Shown here piece after piece: positions 45,046 to 54,983 of a stretch of 61,211 nucleotides of DNA. The position numbers were made by a program, and so were the translations under genes. Within the stretch, counting starts at the first letter, position 1. Each line of letters opens with the position of its first letter. The notes beneath the pieces are model-generated. The model was not told where the DNA came from. It was given only the letters and a program-made list of their open reading frames with translations, and made no database searches. The DNA is taken from positions 1 through 61,211 of the forward strand of contig JASBUF010000011.1 in NCBI GenBank assembly GCA_030148085.1, given 5' to 3'. Origin of the DNA: Methylophaga sp. GTDB lineage: Bacteria > Pseudomonadota > Gammaproteobacteria > Nitrosococcales > Methylophagaceae.

Positions 45046-46047
45046 CTACTGGAAACGTGGACAGCGAGGTACGTCACACTGGCCGGCAGGGATATCACGT
45101 TGGCCGACAATTTCTTTCAGGCTGTCAGCTAAGTTTTTATCTTCAGGTGCGAGGCGCACCGCACAGCCAATCGCCTTGACCGCACCAACCCGACATTGCG
45201 CGGCAGTCAAGGCATAAGCGAGGTTATTCCAAGCCTGAGCATTTTCTGGCTCAATCGTGACCGCGCGGCTGAAGGCGTCACGTGCCTTGTCATACTCCTT
45301 GGCGGCATAGAAAGCGTTACCCAGCGTCATTTGAGGTAAAGCCTGATCGGGCCAATGCAGGCTAGCAGCTTCAAACGCCTTAAGTGCGGCTTGCTGGTGA
45401 CCGGTTTGCATTAATGCAGTGGCACTGCGGCTGTATTCCAAGGCATTGGCAGTAACAGGAATGTCACCCGGGTCAGCCAGCACATAAGCCCAGTAATTGC
45501 CACGGTGCCAGGTACGTTCAAAGGTTGAAAATGGGGTGATTCGTCGTTCAGTCGTACCCGATCGCAAGATCAGTAGCCCCTGATCAAGGTCGTAGCCGAC
45601 CACAACGGCATAATGCCAGCGGGGAATCCAGGCTAAAGACAGGTTCTGAAAGATTAATACGGGGCGACCGGATGCCACTTCCCGAAGAATTGCATCGAGC
45701 TGGCCGGACAATTTATAGGTGAGCTGCTGATAACTACGAGCAGTGGCGACCATCTCGATCTGCAGACTGCCCTGACGTTCTGGCAGGTAGACCTTGTCGA
45801 CCAGATCGTCCGGACTTACCTCGACGCCCTGCGCCGTGAGTACCGTTGCCAACGCCGCCGGACCACACTGGTATTCTTCCTGGGGAAAGAACGCGACGCC
45901 TGCAAGTTCAACACTGCGAGGGGTATTGTCTGGTGGCTCAATGCTGAGTCGTTGTGTCTGCGGTGTACCGGCACAGGCGGTTAACAGCAGACTAAAAAAA
46001 ACGCCAGACAACAGCCTGGCGTTTTTTTTGATGTATTCCATCGACAT
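45046..46047 (-). CDS. PA2778-family lipoprotein: C39-like cysteine peptidase with TPR repeats
   Basis: A 333-residue lipoprotein. The lipobox LLTAC follows a hydrophobic signal (LLSGVFFSLLLTAC). Residues about 45-190 form a C39/papain-like peptidase domain with Cys in YQCGPAALATVL and His in WHYAVVVGYD. TPR repeats follow (LMQTGHQQAALKAFEAA, LGNAFYAAKEYDKARDAFSRAVTIEP, AWNNLAYAL). It is paired with a PA2779-type gene as in Pseudomonas. The start is ATG 46047 or 46041; earlier starts lie inside the upstream gene. A terminator-like hairpin lies within the signal-peptide codons. Confidence 0.85.
   Translation of the reverse strand: MSMEYIKKNARLLSGVFFSLLLTACAGTPQTQRLSIEPPDNTPRSVELAGVAFFPQEEYQCGPAALATVLTAQGVEVSPDDLVDKVYLPERQGSLQIEMVATARSYQQLTYKLSGQLDAILREVASGRPVLIFQNLSLAWIPRWHYAVVVGYDLDQGLLILRSGTTERRITPFSTFERTWHRGNYWAYVLADPGDIPVTANALEYSRSATALMQTGHQQAALKAFEAASLHWPDQALPQMTLGNAFYAAKEYDKARDAFSRAVTIEPENAQAWNNLAYALTAAQCRVGAVKAIGCAVRLAPEDKNLADSLKEIVGQRDIPAGQCDVPRCPRFQ
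45994..46029. terminator. Intrinsic-terminator-like hairpin inside the PA2778-type coding start
   Basis: AAAAAAAACGCCAG and CTGGCGTTTTTTTT form a perfect 14-bp inverted repeat with an eight-base loop. It has an intrinsic-terminator shape on both strands but lies in codons for the lipoprotein signal peptide, about 20 bases after the start codon. Confidence 0.7.
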
Positions 46048-46048
46048 A

Positions 46049-46450
46049 TTAGTGATTGATATCGTGGACAAACCCGAACACATCGGTTGCACCCAACATA
46101 TCGGTGACCACCAATACGATAAAGATGACCAGCAAAGCGCCGATGACACCGGTACCACCTGCAGGCATTTGATCAAATTCCTGGGCAAGTTGAGCCAGTT
46201 CCTGATCGTTCATGTGTTGAATACGTTGTTTTGCATCATCGATATTCACGCCCATTTCGACCAGTTTGTCCTGAACGTCTTGACGATCCAGTTCGCTCAA
46301 CACTTGCTGTTTTGTCACTTCCTGTTGAGACTGAGCGATCAGCTGGGAGTTATCCACCATGGCAGCTTGTAATGGCGCCATATGAATACTGAGCAGAGCC
46401 AGAATAGACAGGAACGGTACTACTTTTCCAAGGCGTCTGAAGAAATTCAT
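46049..46450 (-). CDS. PA2779-family protein, small membrane protein
   Basis: A 133-residue protein with a signal-like N-terminal helix (VVPFLSILALLSIHMAPLQA), a helical middle (QSQQEVTKQQVLSELDRQDVQDKLVEMGVNIDDAKQRIQHMND) and a C-terminal membrane helix (GTGVIGALLVIFIVLVVTDMLG). It matches the PA2779 family, always next to a PA2778-type cysteine peptidase, and an AAGGAG site precedes the ATG. Its function is unknown; it may be the partner or substrate of the peptidase. Confidence 0.85.
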   Translation of the reverse strand: MNFFRRLGKVVPFLSILALLSIHMAPLQAAMVDNSQLIAQSQQEVTKQQVLSELDRQDVQDKLVEMGVNIDDAKQRIQHMNDQELAQLAQEFDQMPAGGTGVIGALLVIFIVLVVTDMLGATDVFGFVHDINH

Positions 46451-46480
46451 AAATACTCCTTATCCAAGTTGTGAGTTCAC

Positions 46481-46499
46481 AATCACGACCCTTGTGATT
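46481..46499. promoter_or_regulatory. Inverted repeat in the leader of the PA2779/PA2778 unit
   Basis: AATCAC-N7-GTGATT, a perfect 6-bp dyad about 30 bases before the PA2779-type start codon. It could be an operator or an mRNA stem; chance occurrence cannot be excluded. Confidence 0.3.
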
Positions 46500-46681
46500 A
46501 TGTAACCCCTCGAGCATAGCAAATATGTAGTGCGCAAGCGAGTCAGTTCCTAATAGTTTGTGAGCCAATCAACAAAACTTTTTAGGGTACTTGTTGTGAC
46601 AGAACACACTGTTGGTTTGGTCTTAACGGCGCATCAGGTAAAGTAAGACTTTCACGTCACTAAAGAAACAATGGAGTCTCT

Positions 46682-49510
46682 ATGACCACGGCATTTTCAT
46701 CGCCTGAGCCCTGGCAACAAGCACTGTCTGGCTATCCTGAGTTGCAGGGCAGCGTTGAGACTGTGTTATCGGGCAGTGATTATGTTACTCACTGGGGACT
46801 GCGCCAGCCGGTGCAACTTAATGCATTGCTGGCATCGCGGGGGATAGAACGTAAGCAGACTTTGGCAGAGTTTGACCAGACTCTGGCGGATCTGCTTGCC
46901 GAGGTAACGGATGAAGCTGGTCTGCATCGTGGTCTTCGCCTGTTCCGACATCAACAAATGGTGCGAATTATCTGGCGTGATCTCGCTGGTTGGGCGGATT
47001 TGGCTGAAACCGTAGCGGATTTGTCGGCGATGGCCGATGTCTGCATACAACGCAGTCTGGCACTACTGCATCAATGGCAGACCGAGCTGTATGGTGAGCC
47101 GGTTGATGTAAGCGGTCAGCCTCAGCAAATGGTCGTTTTGGGCATGGGTAAGCTGGGGGCGGGTGAGTTAAACCTGTCCTCCGATATTGATCTGATTTTT
47201 ACCTTCCCGGAAGAAGGTGGGACTCAGGGCGGTCGAAAAACGCTGACGAATGAAGAGTTCTTCATCCGGCTTGGGCGCAAGCTGATTCAGGCACTGGATA
47301 ATCAAACTGTGGATGGCTTCGTATTCCGCGTCGATATGCGTCTACGTCCTTTTGGTGACAGCGGCGCGCTGGCCGCCAGCTTTGATGCGATGGAAGAGTA
47401 CTACCAGACTCAGGGACGTGAATGGGAACGCTACGCGATGATCAAGGCGCGGGCGATAACCGGTACGGATGAGGCCAGAAAACAACTGAGCGATATGTTG
47501 CGGCCGTTCGTTTACAGACGTTATCACGACTACGGCATGTTTGACTCTCTGCGAGAGATGAAGACGATGATTGCCGGTCAACTGCACCGTCGAGGCATGG
47601 AGGATAATATCAAGCTCGGTGCTGGCGGTATTCGTGAAATTGAGTTTATCGGTCAGGTATTTCAACTGATCTATGGTGGCCGAGACAGACCCCTCCAGCA
47701 ACGTCCGATTCTCACCATCTTGGACTGTCTGGCAGAGCGTGCTCTTTTGTCACAGCAGGCTGTGGATGAACTGAAACTTGCCTATGATTTTTTACGACGC
47801 AGTGAGCACCGTATTCAAGCCTGGGCCGATCAGCAAACGCATATACTGCCCAAAGATGACCATGACAGGCTACGTTTAGCCAGGGCGATGGGCTTTGATG
47901 ACTGGGCGACATATAGCGAGGTGTTGCAAGAACATCGTCAGCATGTGCATGAACACTTCCGTCAGTTGCTAGATGCGCCACAGGCCGAAGGTGAAGCCGC
48001 AAACGGTAAGGTTTCTTTGTTGAACGCCAGCGATGAGGAAAAGCAGATTTATCTGCAGCAGTGTGGCTACCAGAAAGTCGACGAGAGTGTGGATGTTATC
48101 AATGCACTGCTTGACCGTCATATCTCTCGCAACCTAAGCCAGACAGGCCGTCAGCGATTGGAAAAGCTGCTGCCGCTGCTTGTGCAGGCTGCAGGCAGTG
48201 TTGAAAATGCCGATGAAACCCTGACACGCTTGATGCCCTTAATGGAAGCCATCATGCGTCGTAGTGCCTATATGTCGCTACTGGTCGAAAACCCGATGGC
48301 GCTATCGCAGTTAGTCAAACTGTGCTCGGCCAGCCCACTTATCAGTCACCAATTAGCCAGACACCCAGTGCTACTGGATGAGCTGTTAGATCCGCGCTCT
48401 CTCTATGAAGTGCCTCAGCGTGATCAGCAGAAAGCCCAATTAGAGCAGTTTCTGTCGTCAGTGGATGAGGGTGACCTGGAACAACTGATGAACCGGCTGC
48501 GCGAGTTTCGTCAGATTGCTGCCTTGCATGTCGCTGCCGCTGATATCACCGGGGTGTTGCCATTGATGCGAGTCGGGGATCAACTGACTGAACTAGCTGA
48601 AATTCAGTTGGAAAAAGTCTGGCAACTCGCCTGGTCACATCTGGTTGCCAAACATGGTTATCCGCCGGTAGCGAAAGGCGATGATCCTGCTTCTTGTGGG
48701 TTTACCGTTTTGGCCTATGGCAAGTTGGGTGGCTTAGAGTTGGGCTATGGTTCTGATCTCGATTTAGTGTTTATCTTTGACGACAGCCAGCAAGGCATGA
48801 CTGATGGTGACAAACCGGTAGAACTGATGGTGTTCTATACCCGACTGGCGCAGCGGATGATTCACCTGCTGACCACCGTGACGCCGGGGGGGATTCTCTA
48901 CGAAGTCGATATGCGCCTAAGGCCCAGCGGCGCTTCCGGGCTGCTGGTCAGTCCGCTCAGTGGGTTCGCCGAGTACCAGCAAAATGAAGCTTGGACTTGG
49001 GAGCATCAGGCGCTGGTACGGGCTCGCTGCGTGATGGGCGATGAGGCTTTGTCAGCCAAAGTCAGTCAGATCCGTAATGAGGTGCTCGCTGTTGACCGTG
49101 ATTTGCAAGAGCTGGCAGACAAGGTTCGCGATATGCGCAGCAAGATGCGTGAGCAACTGGATAAAACCGACGACCAACTGTTTGATCTAAAACAGGGGAC
49201 GGGTGCTATCACCGATATTGAATTTATGGTGCAATATGAGGTAATGGCCTGGTCAGCAAACTTGCAAGAACTACTGGTTTACACAGATAATATTAGGATT
49301 TTGGACGCGCTGGTGGCCTGCGGCAAACTGGCACCCGTCGAGGGTGAGATGCTGGCAGAGGCTTATCGACGCTATCGCAGCGAAGCGAACTACTGCGTTT
49401 TGCAGGAGCGGCCGGCGCTGGTCCCTCAAGCGCAAGTGGGCAAGTATCCACAACAAGTAGCATCTATATGGCAACGCTGGTTGGGCGACGATTCAACCGG
49501 TACCGATTAA
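46682..49510 (+). CDS. glnE: Glutamine synthetase adenylyltransferase / adenylyl-removing enzyme
   Basis: A 942-residue bifunctional enzyme that adds AMP to, and removes it from, glutamine synthetase in nitrogen control. Two nucleotidyltransferase domains are visible: VVLGMGKLGAGELNLSSDIDLIFTF near residue 150 (deadenylylase) and VLAYGKLGGLELGYGSDLDLVFIF near 680 (adenylylase), each followed by a helical GlnD-UTase-type domain (GAGGIREIEFIGQ; GTGAITDIEFMVQ). Normal length. It is followed by ilvE after 21 bases, as in Pseudomonas. Confidence 0.97.
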   Translation: MTTAFSSPEPWQQALSGYPELQGSVETVLSGSDYVTHWGLRQPVQLNALLASRGIERKQTLAEFDQTLADLLAEVTDEAGLHRGLRLFRHQQMVRIIWRDLAGWADLAETVADLSAMADVCIQRSLALLHQWQTELYGEPVDVSGQPQQMVVLGMGKLGAGELNLSSDIDLIFTFPEEGGTQGGRKTLTNEEFFIRLGRKLIQALDNQTVDGFVFRVDMRLRPFGDSGALAASFDAMEEYYQTQGREWERYAMIKARAITGTDEARKQLSDMLRPFVYRRYHDYGMFDSLREMKTMIAGQLHRRGMEDNIKLGAGGIREIEFIGQVFQLIYGGRDRPLQQRPILTILDCLAERALLSQQAVDELKLAYDFLRRSEHRIQAWADQQTHILPKDDHDRLRLARAMGFDDWATYSEVLQEHRQHVHEHFRQLLDAPQAEGEAANGKVSLLNASDEEKQIYLQQCGYQKVDESVDVINALLDRHISRNLSQTGRQRLEKLLPLLVQAAGSVENADETLTRLMPLMEAIMRRSAYMSLLVENPMALSQLVKLCSASPLISHQLARHPVLLDELLDPRSLYEVPQRDQQKAQLEQFLSSVDEGDLEQLMNRLREFRQIAALHVAAADITGVLPLMRVGDQLTELAEIQLEKVWQLAWSHLVAKHGYPPVAKGDDPASCGFTVLAYGKLGGLELGYGSDLDLVFIFDDSQQGMTDGDKPVELMVFYTRLAQRMIHLLTTVTPGGILYEVDMRLRPSGASGLLVSPLSGFAEYQQNEAWTWEHQALVRARCVMGDEALSAKVSQIRNEVLAVDRDLQELADKVRDMRSKMREQLDKTDDQLFDLKQGTGAITDIEFMVQYEVMAWSANLQELLVYTDNIRILDALVACGKLAPVEGEMLAEAYRRYRSEANYCVLQERPALVPQAQVGKYPQQVASIWQRWLGDDSTGTD

Positions 49511-49531
49511 TTTAGATTTGGAATTTAGGAT

Positions 49532-50464
49532 ATGGCAGCAGCAACAATGGCGGATCGTGATGGCGTGATTTGGCTGGACGGTCAAATGGTACCGTGGCGT
49601 GAAGCTAAGGTTCACGTTTTGACACACACTTTGCATTACGGCATGGGTGTGTTTGAAGGTGTCCGCGCCTACAACACCGATAAGGGCACTGCTATTTTCC
49701 GCCTGCAGGAACACACCGATCGTTTGTTCCGCAGTGCAAAAATTCTGGGCATGAAAATGCCTTATGACAAAGACACGGTGAACGAAGCCCAACGCGCTGT
49801 TGTTCGTGAAAACAATCTGGAATCTGCCTATATCCGTCCGATGTGCTTCTATGGTTCAGAAGGCATGGGCATTCGCGCTGATAACTTAAATGTTCACACC
49901 ATGGTAGCGGCCTGGAACTGGGGTGCTTACCTCGGCGAAGAAAATATGACCAAGGGTATTCGCATCAAAACCTCGTCATTCACTCGTCACCACGTCAACA
50001 TCACCATGTGTAAAGCCAAAGCTAATGGTAACTACATGAACTCGATGATGGCGCTGCAGGAAGCGGTTAGCTGTGGTTACGATGAAGCGCTGCTGCTCGA
50101 TGCACAGGGTTTTGTCTGTGAAGGCAGTGGTGAGAACTTCTTTATGGTTCGCGATGGCGTTCTGTACACACCGGAACTGACCTCGGCACTGGAAGGCATT
50201 ACCCGTGACACCGTGATCACCTTGGCGCGTGATATCGGCCTTAAAGTGGTTGAAAAACGCATCACCCGTGATGAAGTTTACATCGCCGATGAAGCCTTCT
50301 TCACCGGTACCGCAGCGGAAGTCACGCCGATTCGTGAATTTGATAACCGTCCTATCGGCAGTGGCACACGTGGACCTATCACCGAGAAACTGCAAGCCAT
50401 GTACTTCGATCAGGTTTATGGTCGTAGTCAGGTGTATCAGAACTGGAACACCCTGGTTCGCTAA
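49532..50464 (+). CDS. ilvE: Branched-chain amino acid aminotransferase
   Basis: A 310-residue fold-type IV PLP transaminase for valine, leucine and isoleucine. GVIWLDGQMVPWREAKVHVLTHTLHYGMGVFEGVRAY at the N-terminus, the PLP Lys in CKAKANGNYMNS, EGSGENFFMV and GTAAEVTPI are all typical of IlvE. It sits between glnE and yebC on the same strand. Nothing unusual. Confidence 0.96.
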   Translation: MAAATMADRDGVIWLDGQMVPWREAKVHVLTHTLHYGMGVFEGVRAYNTDKGTAIFRLQEHTDRLFRSAKILGMKMPYDKDTVNEAQRAVVRENNLESAYIRPMCFYGSEGMGIRADNLNVHTMVAAWNWGAYLGEENMTKGIRIKTSSFTRHHVNITMCKAKANGNYMNSMMALQEAVSCGYDEALLLDAQGFVCEGSGENFFMVRDGVLYTPELTSALEGITRDTVITLARDIGLKVVEKRITRDEVYIADEAFFTGTAAEVTPIREFDNRPIGSGTRGPITEKLQAMYFDQVYGRSQVYQNWNTLVR

Positions 50465-50529
50465 AACTAGGTTTAAGCGCGCCGGGTGACGCCGCTCGGC
50501 AGCGATAAAACAAAGAGGTAAGAAATACA

Positions 50530-51279
50530 ATGGCAGGTCATAGTAAGTGGGCAAACATTCAGCATCGTAAAGGCGCGCAGGATGCTAAACGCGGCAAACT
50601 GTTTACCAAGCTGATTCGTGAAATCACCGTTGCAGCCAAAATGGGCGGTAGCGACGCGGCATCAAACCCACGCTTGCGTGCGGCGATTGATAAAGCACTG
50701 GGCAACAATATGACCAAAGATGTCATTGAACGTGCGACCAAGCGCGGTGCCGGTGAACTCGAAGGCGTTAACTACGAAGAAATCCGTTATGAAGGCTACG
50801 GCCCTAATGGCATTGCCATCATGGTTGACTGCATGACCGACAATAAAAACCGTACAGTTGCAGCAGTTCGTCATGTGTTCAGCAAACGCGGTGGCAATAT
50901 GGGCACCGATGGTTGCGTTGCCTTTATGTTTAATAAAAAAGGCATTATCAGTCTGCCTGCCGGCTTGGATGAAGACGCGGTAATGGAAGTCGCACTGGAA
51001 GCGGGTGCCGAAGATATCATCAGCAATGATGATGGCAGTATGGATATCTTCACCAGCCCGGACGAATATGCCGCTGTGAAAGATGCGCTGGATGCAGCGG
51101 GCTTTGTGGCAGACTCATCACAAGTCACCATGCATCCTGACAATACCGTTGCGCTGGATGTCGAAGATGCACAAAAGGCCTTGGCAATGATCGAAGCCTT
51201 CGAAGAGCTCGATGATGTGCAGGACGTGTACTCCAACGCCGACTTTACCGATGAGGTGATGGCTCAGCTTGAGGGCTGA
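50530..51279 (+). CDS. yebC: YebC/PmpR family protein
   Basis: A 249-residue TACO1/YebC-family protein starting [31 protein letters not shown], with [23 protein letters not shown] in the middle. The family is described as a transcription regulator (PmpR) and more recently as a factor relieving ribosome stalling at proline-rich stretches. It precedes ruvC, a conserved arrangement; its TGA overlaps the ruvC ATG by one base. Confidence 0.96.
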   Translation: MAGHSKWANIQHRKGAQDAKRGKLFTKLIREITVAAKMGGSDAASNPRLRAAIDKALGNNMTKDVIERATKRGAGELEGVNYEEIRYEGYGPNGIAIMVDCMTDNKNRTVAAVRHVFSKRGGNMGTDGCVAFMFNKKGIISLPAGLDEDAVMEVALEAGAEDIISNDDGSMDIFTSPDEYAAVKDALDAAGFVADSSQVTMHPDNTVALDVEDAQKALAMIEAFEELDDVQDVYSNADFTDEVMAQLEG

Positions 51280-51827
51280 TGTCATGTTCTATGACCCGTA
51301 TTCTGGGCATTGATCCTGGCTCGCGTAAAACCGGTTTTGGCATCATCGAACTGGAAGGCAAAAAGATTAAGCATGTCATCAATGGCCGATTAATGGTCGG
51401 AGATGGTGAGTTTGCCGACCGCCTGAAGCAGATTTTTGATGGTCTTACCGAATTGATTGAGCGCTATCAACCACAAATGATGGCGGTCGAGAAAGTTTTT
51501 CTGCACAAAAATGCGGATTCGGCGTTAAAGCTGGGTCAGGCACGTGGCGCCGCCATCTGTGCGGCAGTGAGTAAAGATCTTAGTGTGGCTGAATACAGTG
51601 CCACACAAATCAAAAAAGCCGTGGTTGGCAACGGTCACGCGAAAAAAGATCAGGTCCAGTATATGATGTCTGTGATTCTGAACTTGCCGGAAGTCCCGGA
51701 AGAAGATGCCGCCGATGCGCTGGCCTGTGCGTTGACACATGCCCACCATGCATCGGTTGGAAGCACTACGCGCAAATTACCGGAAGGTATGCGCACAAGC
51801 CGTCGCGGAGGACGATATAGTCGATGA
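51279..51827 (+). CDS. ruvC: Holliday junction endonuclease RuvC
   Basis: A 182-residue nuclease that resolves Holliday junctions. [17 protein letters not shown] carries the first catalytic Asp, [23 protein letters not shown] a catalytic Glu, and [16 protein letters not shown] the last acidic residues. The start at 51279 (GAGGG five bases upstream) is preferred over an in-frame ATG at 51291 without such a site. Coupled to yebC and, by a four-base overlap, to ruvA. Confidence 0.96.
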   Translation: MSCSMTRILGIDPGSRKTGFGIIELEGKKIKHVINGRLMVGDGEFADRLKQIFDGLTELIERYQPQMMAVEKVFLHKNADSALKLGQARGAAICAAVSKDLSVAEYSATQIKKAVVGNGHAKKDQVQYMMSVILNLPEVPEEDAADALACALTHAHHASVGSTTRKLPEGMRTSRRGGRYSR

Positions 51828-52426
51828 TTGGACGTTTGCGTGGGGTGATTATCGAGAAACAGCCACCTGAGCTAGTGCTCGACGTACAAGGTGTGGGGTA
51901 TGAACTCTCAGCGCCGATGTCGACTTTTTTCAACCTGCCCGCCGTCAACGATGAAGTCACCTTGTTTACCCATATGGTGGTGCGGGAAGATGCCCAACTG
52001 CTCTATGGCTTTGCCTCTGAACGTGAGCGTTTACTTTTCCGCAGTCTACTGAAAGTCAATGGTGTCGGTGCCAAGCTGGCGCTAACGATCCTGTCTGGCA
52101 GTGATGTCGATACTTTTGCTCGCAGCGTGCAGGACGGCGATACAGCGAGTCTGACCCGGCTGCCAGGTGTCGGTAAGAAAACTGCTGAGCGTCTGATTGT
52201 CGAAATGCGCGATAGGCTGAAAGAAGTCTCGTCGGCGATGGGGCTGGATGCGATTGTGACCGGTTCGTCAGCGCTTGCACCTACTACTGGCGCTAAAACC
52301 GAGGCTGTTGAAGCATTGATAGCTTTGGGTTACAAAGCCGCCGAAGCCGATAAGATGCTGCGCAGCTTTGATACTGAAGGCCTTTCCACTGAGCAACTCA
52401 TTCGCCAGGCATTACAGAGAAACTGA
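51824..52426 (+). CDS. ruvA: Holliday junction branch-migration protein RuvA
   Basis: A 200-residue junction-binding protein. The N-terminal OB-fold begins [26 protein letters not shown]; two helix-hairpin-helix motifs follow ([39 protein letters not shown]); the C-terminal domain that contacts RuvB ([17 protein letters not shown]) is intact. Stop and ruvB start overlap (TGATG). Confidence 0.96.
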   Translation: MIGRLRGVIIEKQPPELVLDVQGVGYELSAPMSTFFNLPAVNDEVTLFTHMVVREDAQLLYGFASERERLLFRSLLKVNGVGAKLALTILSGSDVDTFARSVQDGDTASLTRLPGVGKKTAERLIVEMRDRLKEVSSAMGLDAIVTGSSALAPTTGAKTEAVEALIALGYKAAEADKMLRSFDTEGLSTEQLIRQALQRN

Positions 52427-53442
52427 TGGAAGATCGTTTTATATCACCGCAGGCTAATAACGATGAAGAGCGTATTGACCGTGCGATTCGTCCAGTGCGT
52501 CTGGATGACTATATCGGTCAGCCAGTGGTGCGTGAGCAGATGGATCTCTTTATCTCTGCGGCCAAAAAGCGCAAAGAGGCGCTTGATCACACGCTGATCT
52601 TCGGCCCGCCTGGTTTGGGTAAAACCACACTGGCTAATATTATCGCCAATGAAATGGGCGTGAATCTAAAACAGACGTCTGGTCCTGTTCTGGAACGTCC
52701 TGGCGATTTGGCTGCGTTGCTGACCAATCTTGAACCCAACGATGTGCTTTTTGTGGATGAGATCCACCGCTTAAGTCCGGTGGTAGAAGAAGTCCTGTAT
52801 CCGGCGATGGAAGATTATCAAATCGACATCATGATCGGCGAAGGCCCTGCTGCCCGCTCGATCAAACTGGATTTGGAACCGTTTACGCTGGTGGGTGCGA
52901 CCACCCGAGCCGGTTCATTGACCTCGCCACTGCGTGATCGTTTCGGTATTGTGCAGCGCCTTGAGTTTTACTCGGCTGAAGATTTGAGCACCATTGTTCA
53001 ACGTAGTGCCGGCATTTTGAATGTGAAACTGGATCCTAGTGGTGCCAGTGAAATTGCGCGCCGTTCGCGCGGCACCCCACGTATTGCCAACCGCTTATTG
53101 AGACGCGTACGTGACTATGCCGAGGTGAAATTTAACGGTGAAGTGACCGCCGAAGTGGCTCGTCAGGCGCTGGATTTACTTGATGTCGATAACTTTGGTT
53201 TCGATATGCTGGATCGCAAACTATTACAGGCGATTATCGAAAAATTTGAAGGCGGACCCGTTGGCATAGATAATCTCGCCGCCGCTATCGGTGAGGAGCG
53301 TGGCACGATTGAAGATGTGCTGGAACCATACTTAATCCAGGAAGGATTTATCATGCGTACACCGCGCGGAAGGGTCGCTACCAAGCGCGCCTGGCTGCAT
53401 CTAGGACTAAAGACACCGGACCTGACTCTGGACGGAAATTGA
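52426..53442 (+). CDS. ruvB: Holliday junction helicase RuvB
   Basis: A 338-residue AAA+ motor for branch migration. Walker A is [13 protein letters not shown], Walker [10 protein letters not shown], sensor 1 [18 protein letters not shown] and sensor 2 [18 protein letters not shown]; the C-terminal winged helix ([24 protein letters not shown]-like) binds DNA. Overlaps ybgC by four bases, linking the ruv and tol-pal genes in one transcript. Confidence 0.97.
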   Translation: MEDRFISPQANNDEERIDRAIRPVRLDDYIGQPVVREQMDLFISAAKKRKEALDHTLIFGPPGLGKTTLANIIANEMGVNLKQTSGPVLERPGDLAALLTNLEPNDVLFVDEIHRLSPVVEEVLYPAMEDYQIDIMIGEGPAARSIKLDLEPFTLVGATTRAGSLTSPLRDRFGIVQRLEFYSAEDLSTIVQRSAGILNVKLDPSGASEIARRSRGTPRIANRLLRRVRDYAEVKFNGEVTAEVARQALDLLDVDNFGFDMLDRKLLQAIIEKFEGGPVGIDNLAAAIGEERGTIEDVLEPYLIQEGFIMRTPRGRVATKRAWLHLGLKTPDLTLDGN

Positions 53443-53846
53443 TGGAAAAATTTCACTGGCCGGTACGCATATATTATGAAGATACCGACAGCGGTGGAGT
53501 CGTGTATCATTCGCAATATTTGAACTTCATGGAACGTGCTCGAACCGAATGGTTACGTGCGCTGGGGTTTGAACAGGACCTGCTTAGGAACGAGCATAAA
53601 CTGTTGTTCGCTGTGCATTCGATGCAGATCACCTATCGCAGGCCAGCGCGTTTTAACGATGCTTTGTTGATTGAGTCACAATTAGTCAAAGCGTCCGGTG
53701 CTAGTATGCAGTTTGAACAAATTATCTATCGTGGCGAGGAACTGTTGTGTGACGCGTCAGTCAGAATTGCGTGTCTCGACGCTGAGACCTTTCGCCCGAA
53801 ATCCATACCAAAATCCATTTTGACGGAGATGCATAGTGTCTGCTGA
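53439..53846 (+). CDS. ybgC: Tol-Pal-associated acyl-CoA thioesterase YbgC
   Basis: A 135-residue hot-dog-fold thioesterase. [33 protein letters not shown] contains the catalytic-type Asp and the family signature. It is the standard first gene of the tol-pal operon, thought to link phospholipid metabolism with envelope constriction. Overlaps tolQ by 11 bases. Confidence 0.95.
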   Translation: MMEKFHWPVRIYYEDTDSGGVVYHSQYLNFMERARTEWLRALGFEQDLLRNEHKLLFAVHSMQITYRRPARFNDALLIESQLVKASGASMQFEQIIYRGEELLCDASVRIACLDAETFRPKSIPKSILTEMHSVC

Positions 53847-54504
53847 TCTATCCATTATTTCGCTGATTACAGAAGCCAGTTTGTTGGTAAAGCTGGTCAT
53901 GTTGGCGTTGTTGTTGATTTCGTTTTACTCCTGGTTGCTGATTTTCCGTAAACGCAGTGAACTGGAGCAAGCCAAACGGGAAGCAGATGCTTTCGAAGAC
54001 AAATTCTGGTCCGGCAATGAGCTGAACCGTCTCTATGAAGACATTTCTTCACGTCCTCATGCCAGTCGCGGTATGGAAGGTATTTTTGAGGTGGGCTTTA
54101 AAGAATTTGTGCGTCTGAAAAAATCGCCCAATGGCAGCAGTGTCGTGCTGGAAGGCTCACAGCGGGTGATGCGTATTTCGCTGGCACGTGAAATCGATCA
54201 GTTGGAAACATCACTGCCGTTCTTAGCCACAGCCGGTTCAACCAGCCCATACATTGGTCTGTTCGGTACCGTGTGGGGGATTATGAACTCCTTCCGTGCC
54301 CTCGGTAATGTGCAACATGCCACTTTGGCCATGGTCGCACCTGGTATCGCTGAAGCCCTGATTGCTACAGCAATGGGCCTGTTTGCTGCGATTCCGGCCG
54401 TTATCGCCTACAACCGCTATTCCCATGAGGTGGAGCGGCTGATCAATCGATATGATACTTTCCTTGAGGAGTTTTCCTCGATTCTGCAGCGTCAACAGGA
54501 TTAA
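53836..54504 (+). CDS. tolQ: Tol-Pal inner-membrane motor protein TolQ
   Basis: A 222-residue MotA/ExbB-family proton-channel subunit. Three membrane helices are visible: LVKLVMLALLLISFYSWLLIF near the N-terminus and two in the second half around GLFGTVWGIMNSFRAL and GIAEALIATAMGLFAAIPAVIAY. It begins at a GTG with GGAG seven bases upstream, inside the end of ybgC. With TolR it energises TolA during outer-membrane constriction at division. Confidence 0.96.
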   Translation: MSADLSIISLITEASLLVKLVMLALLLISFYSWLLIFRKRSELEQAKREADAFEDKFWSGNELNRLYEDISSRPHASRGMEGIFEVGFKEFVRLKKSPNGSSVVLEGSQRVMRISLAREIDQLETSLPFLATAGSTSPYIGLFGTVWGIMNSFRALGNVQHATLAMVAPGIAEALIATAMGLFAAIPAVIAYNRYSHEVERLINRYDTFLEEFSSILQRQQD

Positions 54505-54518
54505 CCGCGAGGCGAGTC

Positions 54519-54974
54519 ATGGCTGTGCATAAACAAATGCGACATCGTCGCAAGCCGATGGGTGAGATTAACGTCGTGCCGTATATCGACGTCATGCTGG
54601 TGCTGTTGATCATCTTTATGATCACCGCGCCGATGCTGACGCAGGGCGTAAAAGTAGAACTGCCAGAAGTTGAAGCTGAACCAGTAGAAATGCCGGATGA
54701 AAGCACTGAGCCGTTGATTGTATCCGTTGATGCAGATGGCAATTTCTATATCGGAATTGGTGACCGTCAGGAAGACCCGATTACGGCAGAAGAGCTAATG
54801 GCCAAAACCGCAGCAGTATTGCGGCGCAATCCGAAGACTCCGGTGTTAGTCAGAGGGGATAGCGCTGTCGACTATGGCTATATCGTCGTGGCGATGGCGA
54901 AGCTGAAAGAAGCGGGCGCACCCAGTGTCGGGCTACTCACTCAGCAACCTGAACCTGTTAGCGGGACTAGATAA
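54519..54974 (+). CDS. tolR: Tol-Pal inner-membrane protein TolR
   Basis: A 151-residue ExbD/TolR-family protein with one membrane helix. GEINVVPYIDVMLVLLIIFMITAPML contains the Asp of the proton path. The periplasmic domain follows. It partners TolQ, 14 bases downstream of it. Confidence 0.96.
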   Translation: MAVHKQMRHRRKPMGEINVVPYIDVMLVLLIIFMITAPMLTQGVKVELPEVEAEPVEMPDESTEPLIVSVDADGNFYIGIGDRQEDPITAEELMAKTAAVLRRNPKTPVLVRGDSAVDYGYIVVAMAKLKEAGAPSVGLLTQQPEPVSGTR

Positions 54975-54983
54975 GAACGAACA

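Noticed and set aside
46350-46568. A 72-codon open frame overlapping the PA2779-type gene start
   Set aside because: Shares DNA with a well-supported gene and its leader; no independent support.
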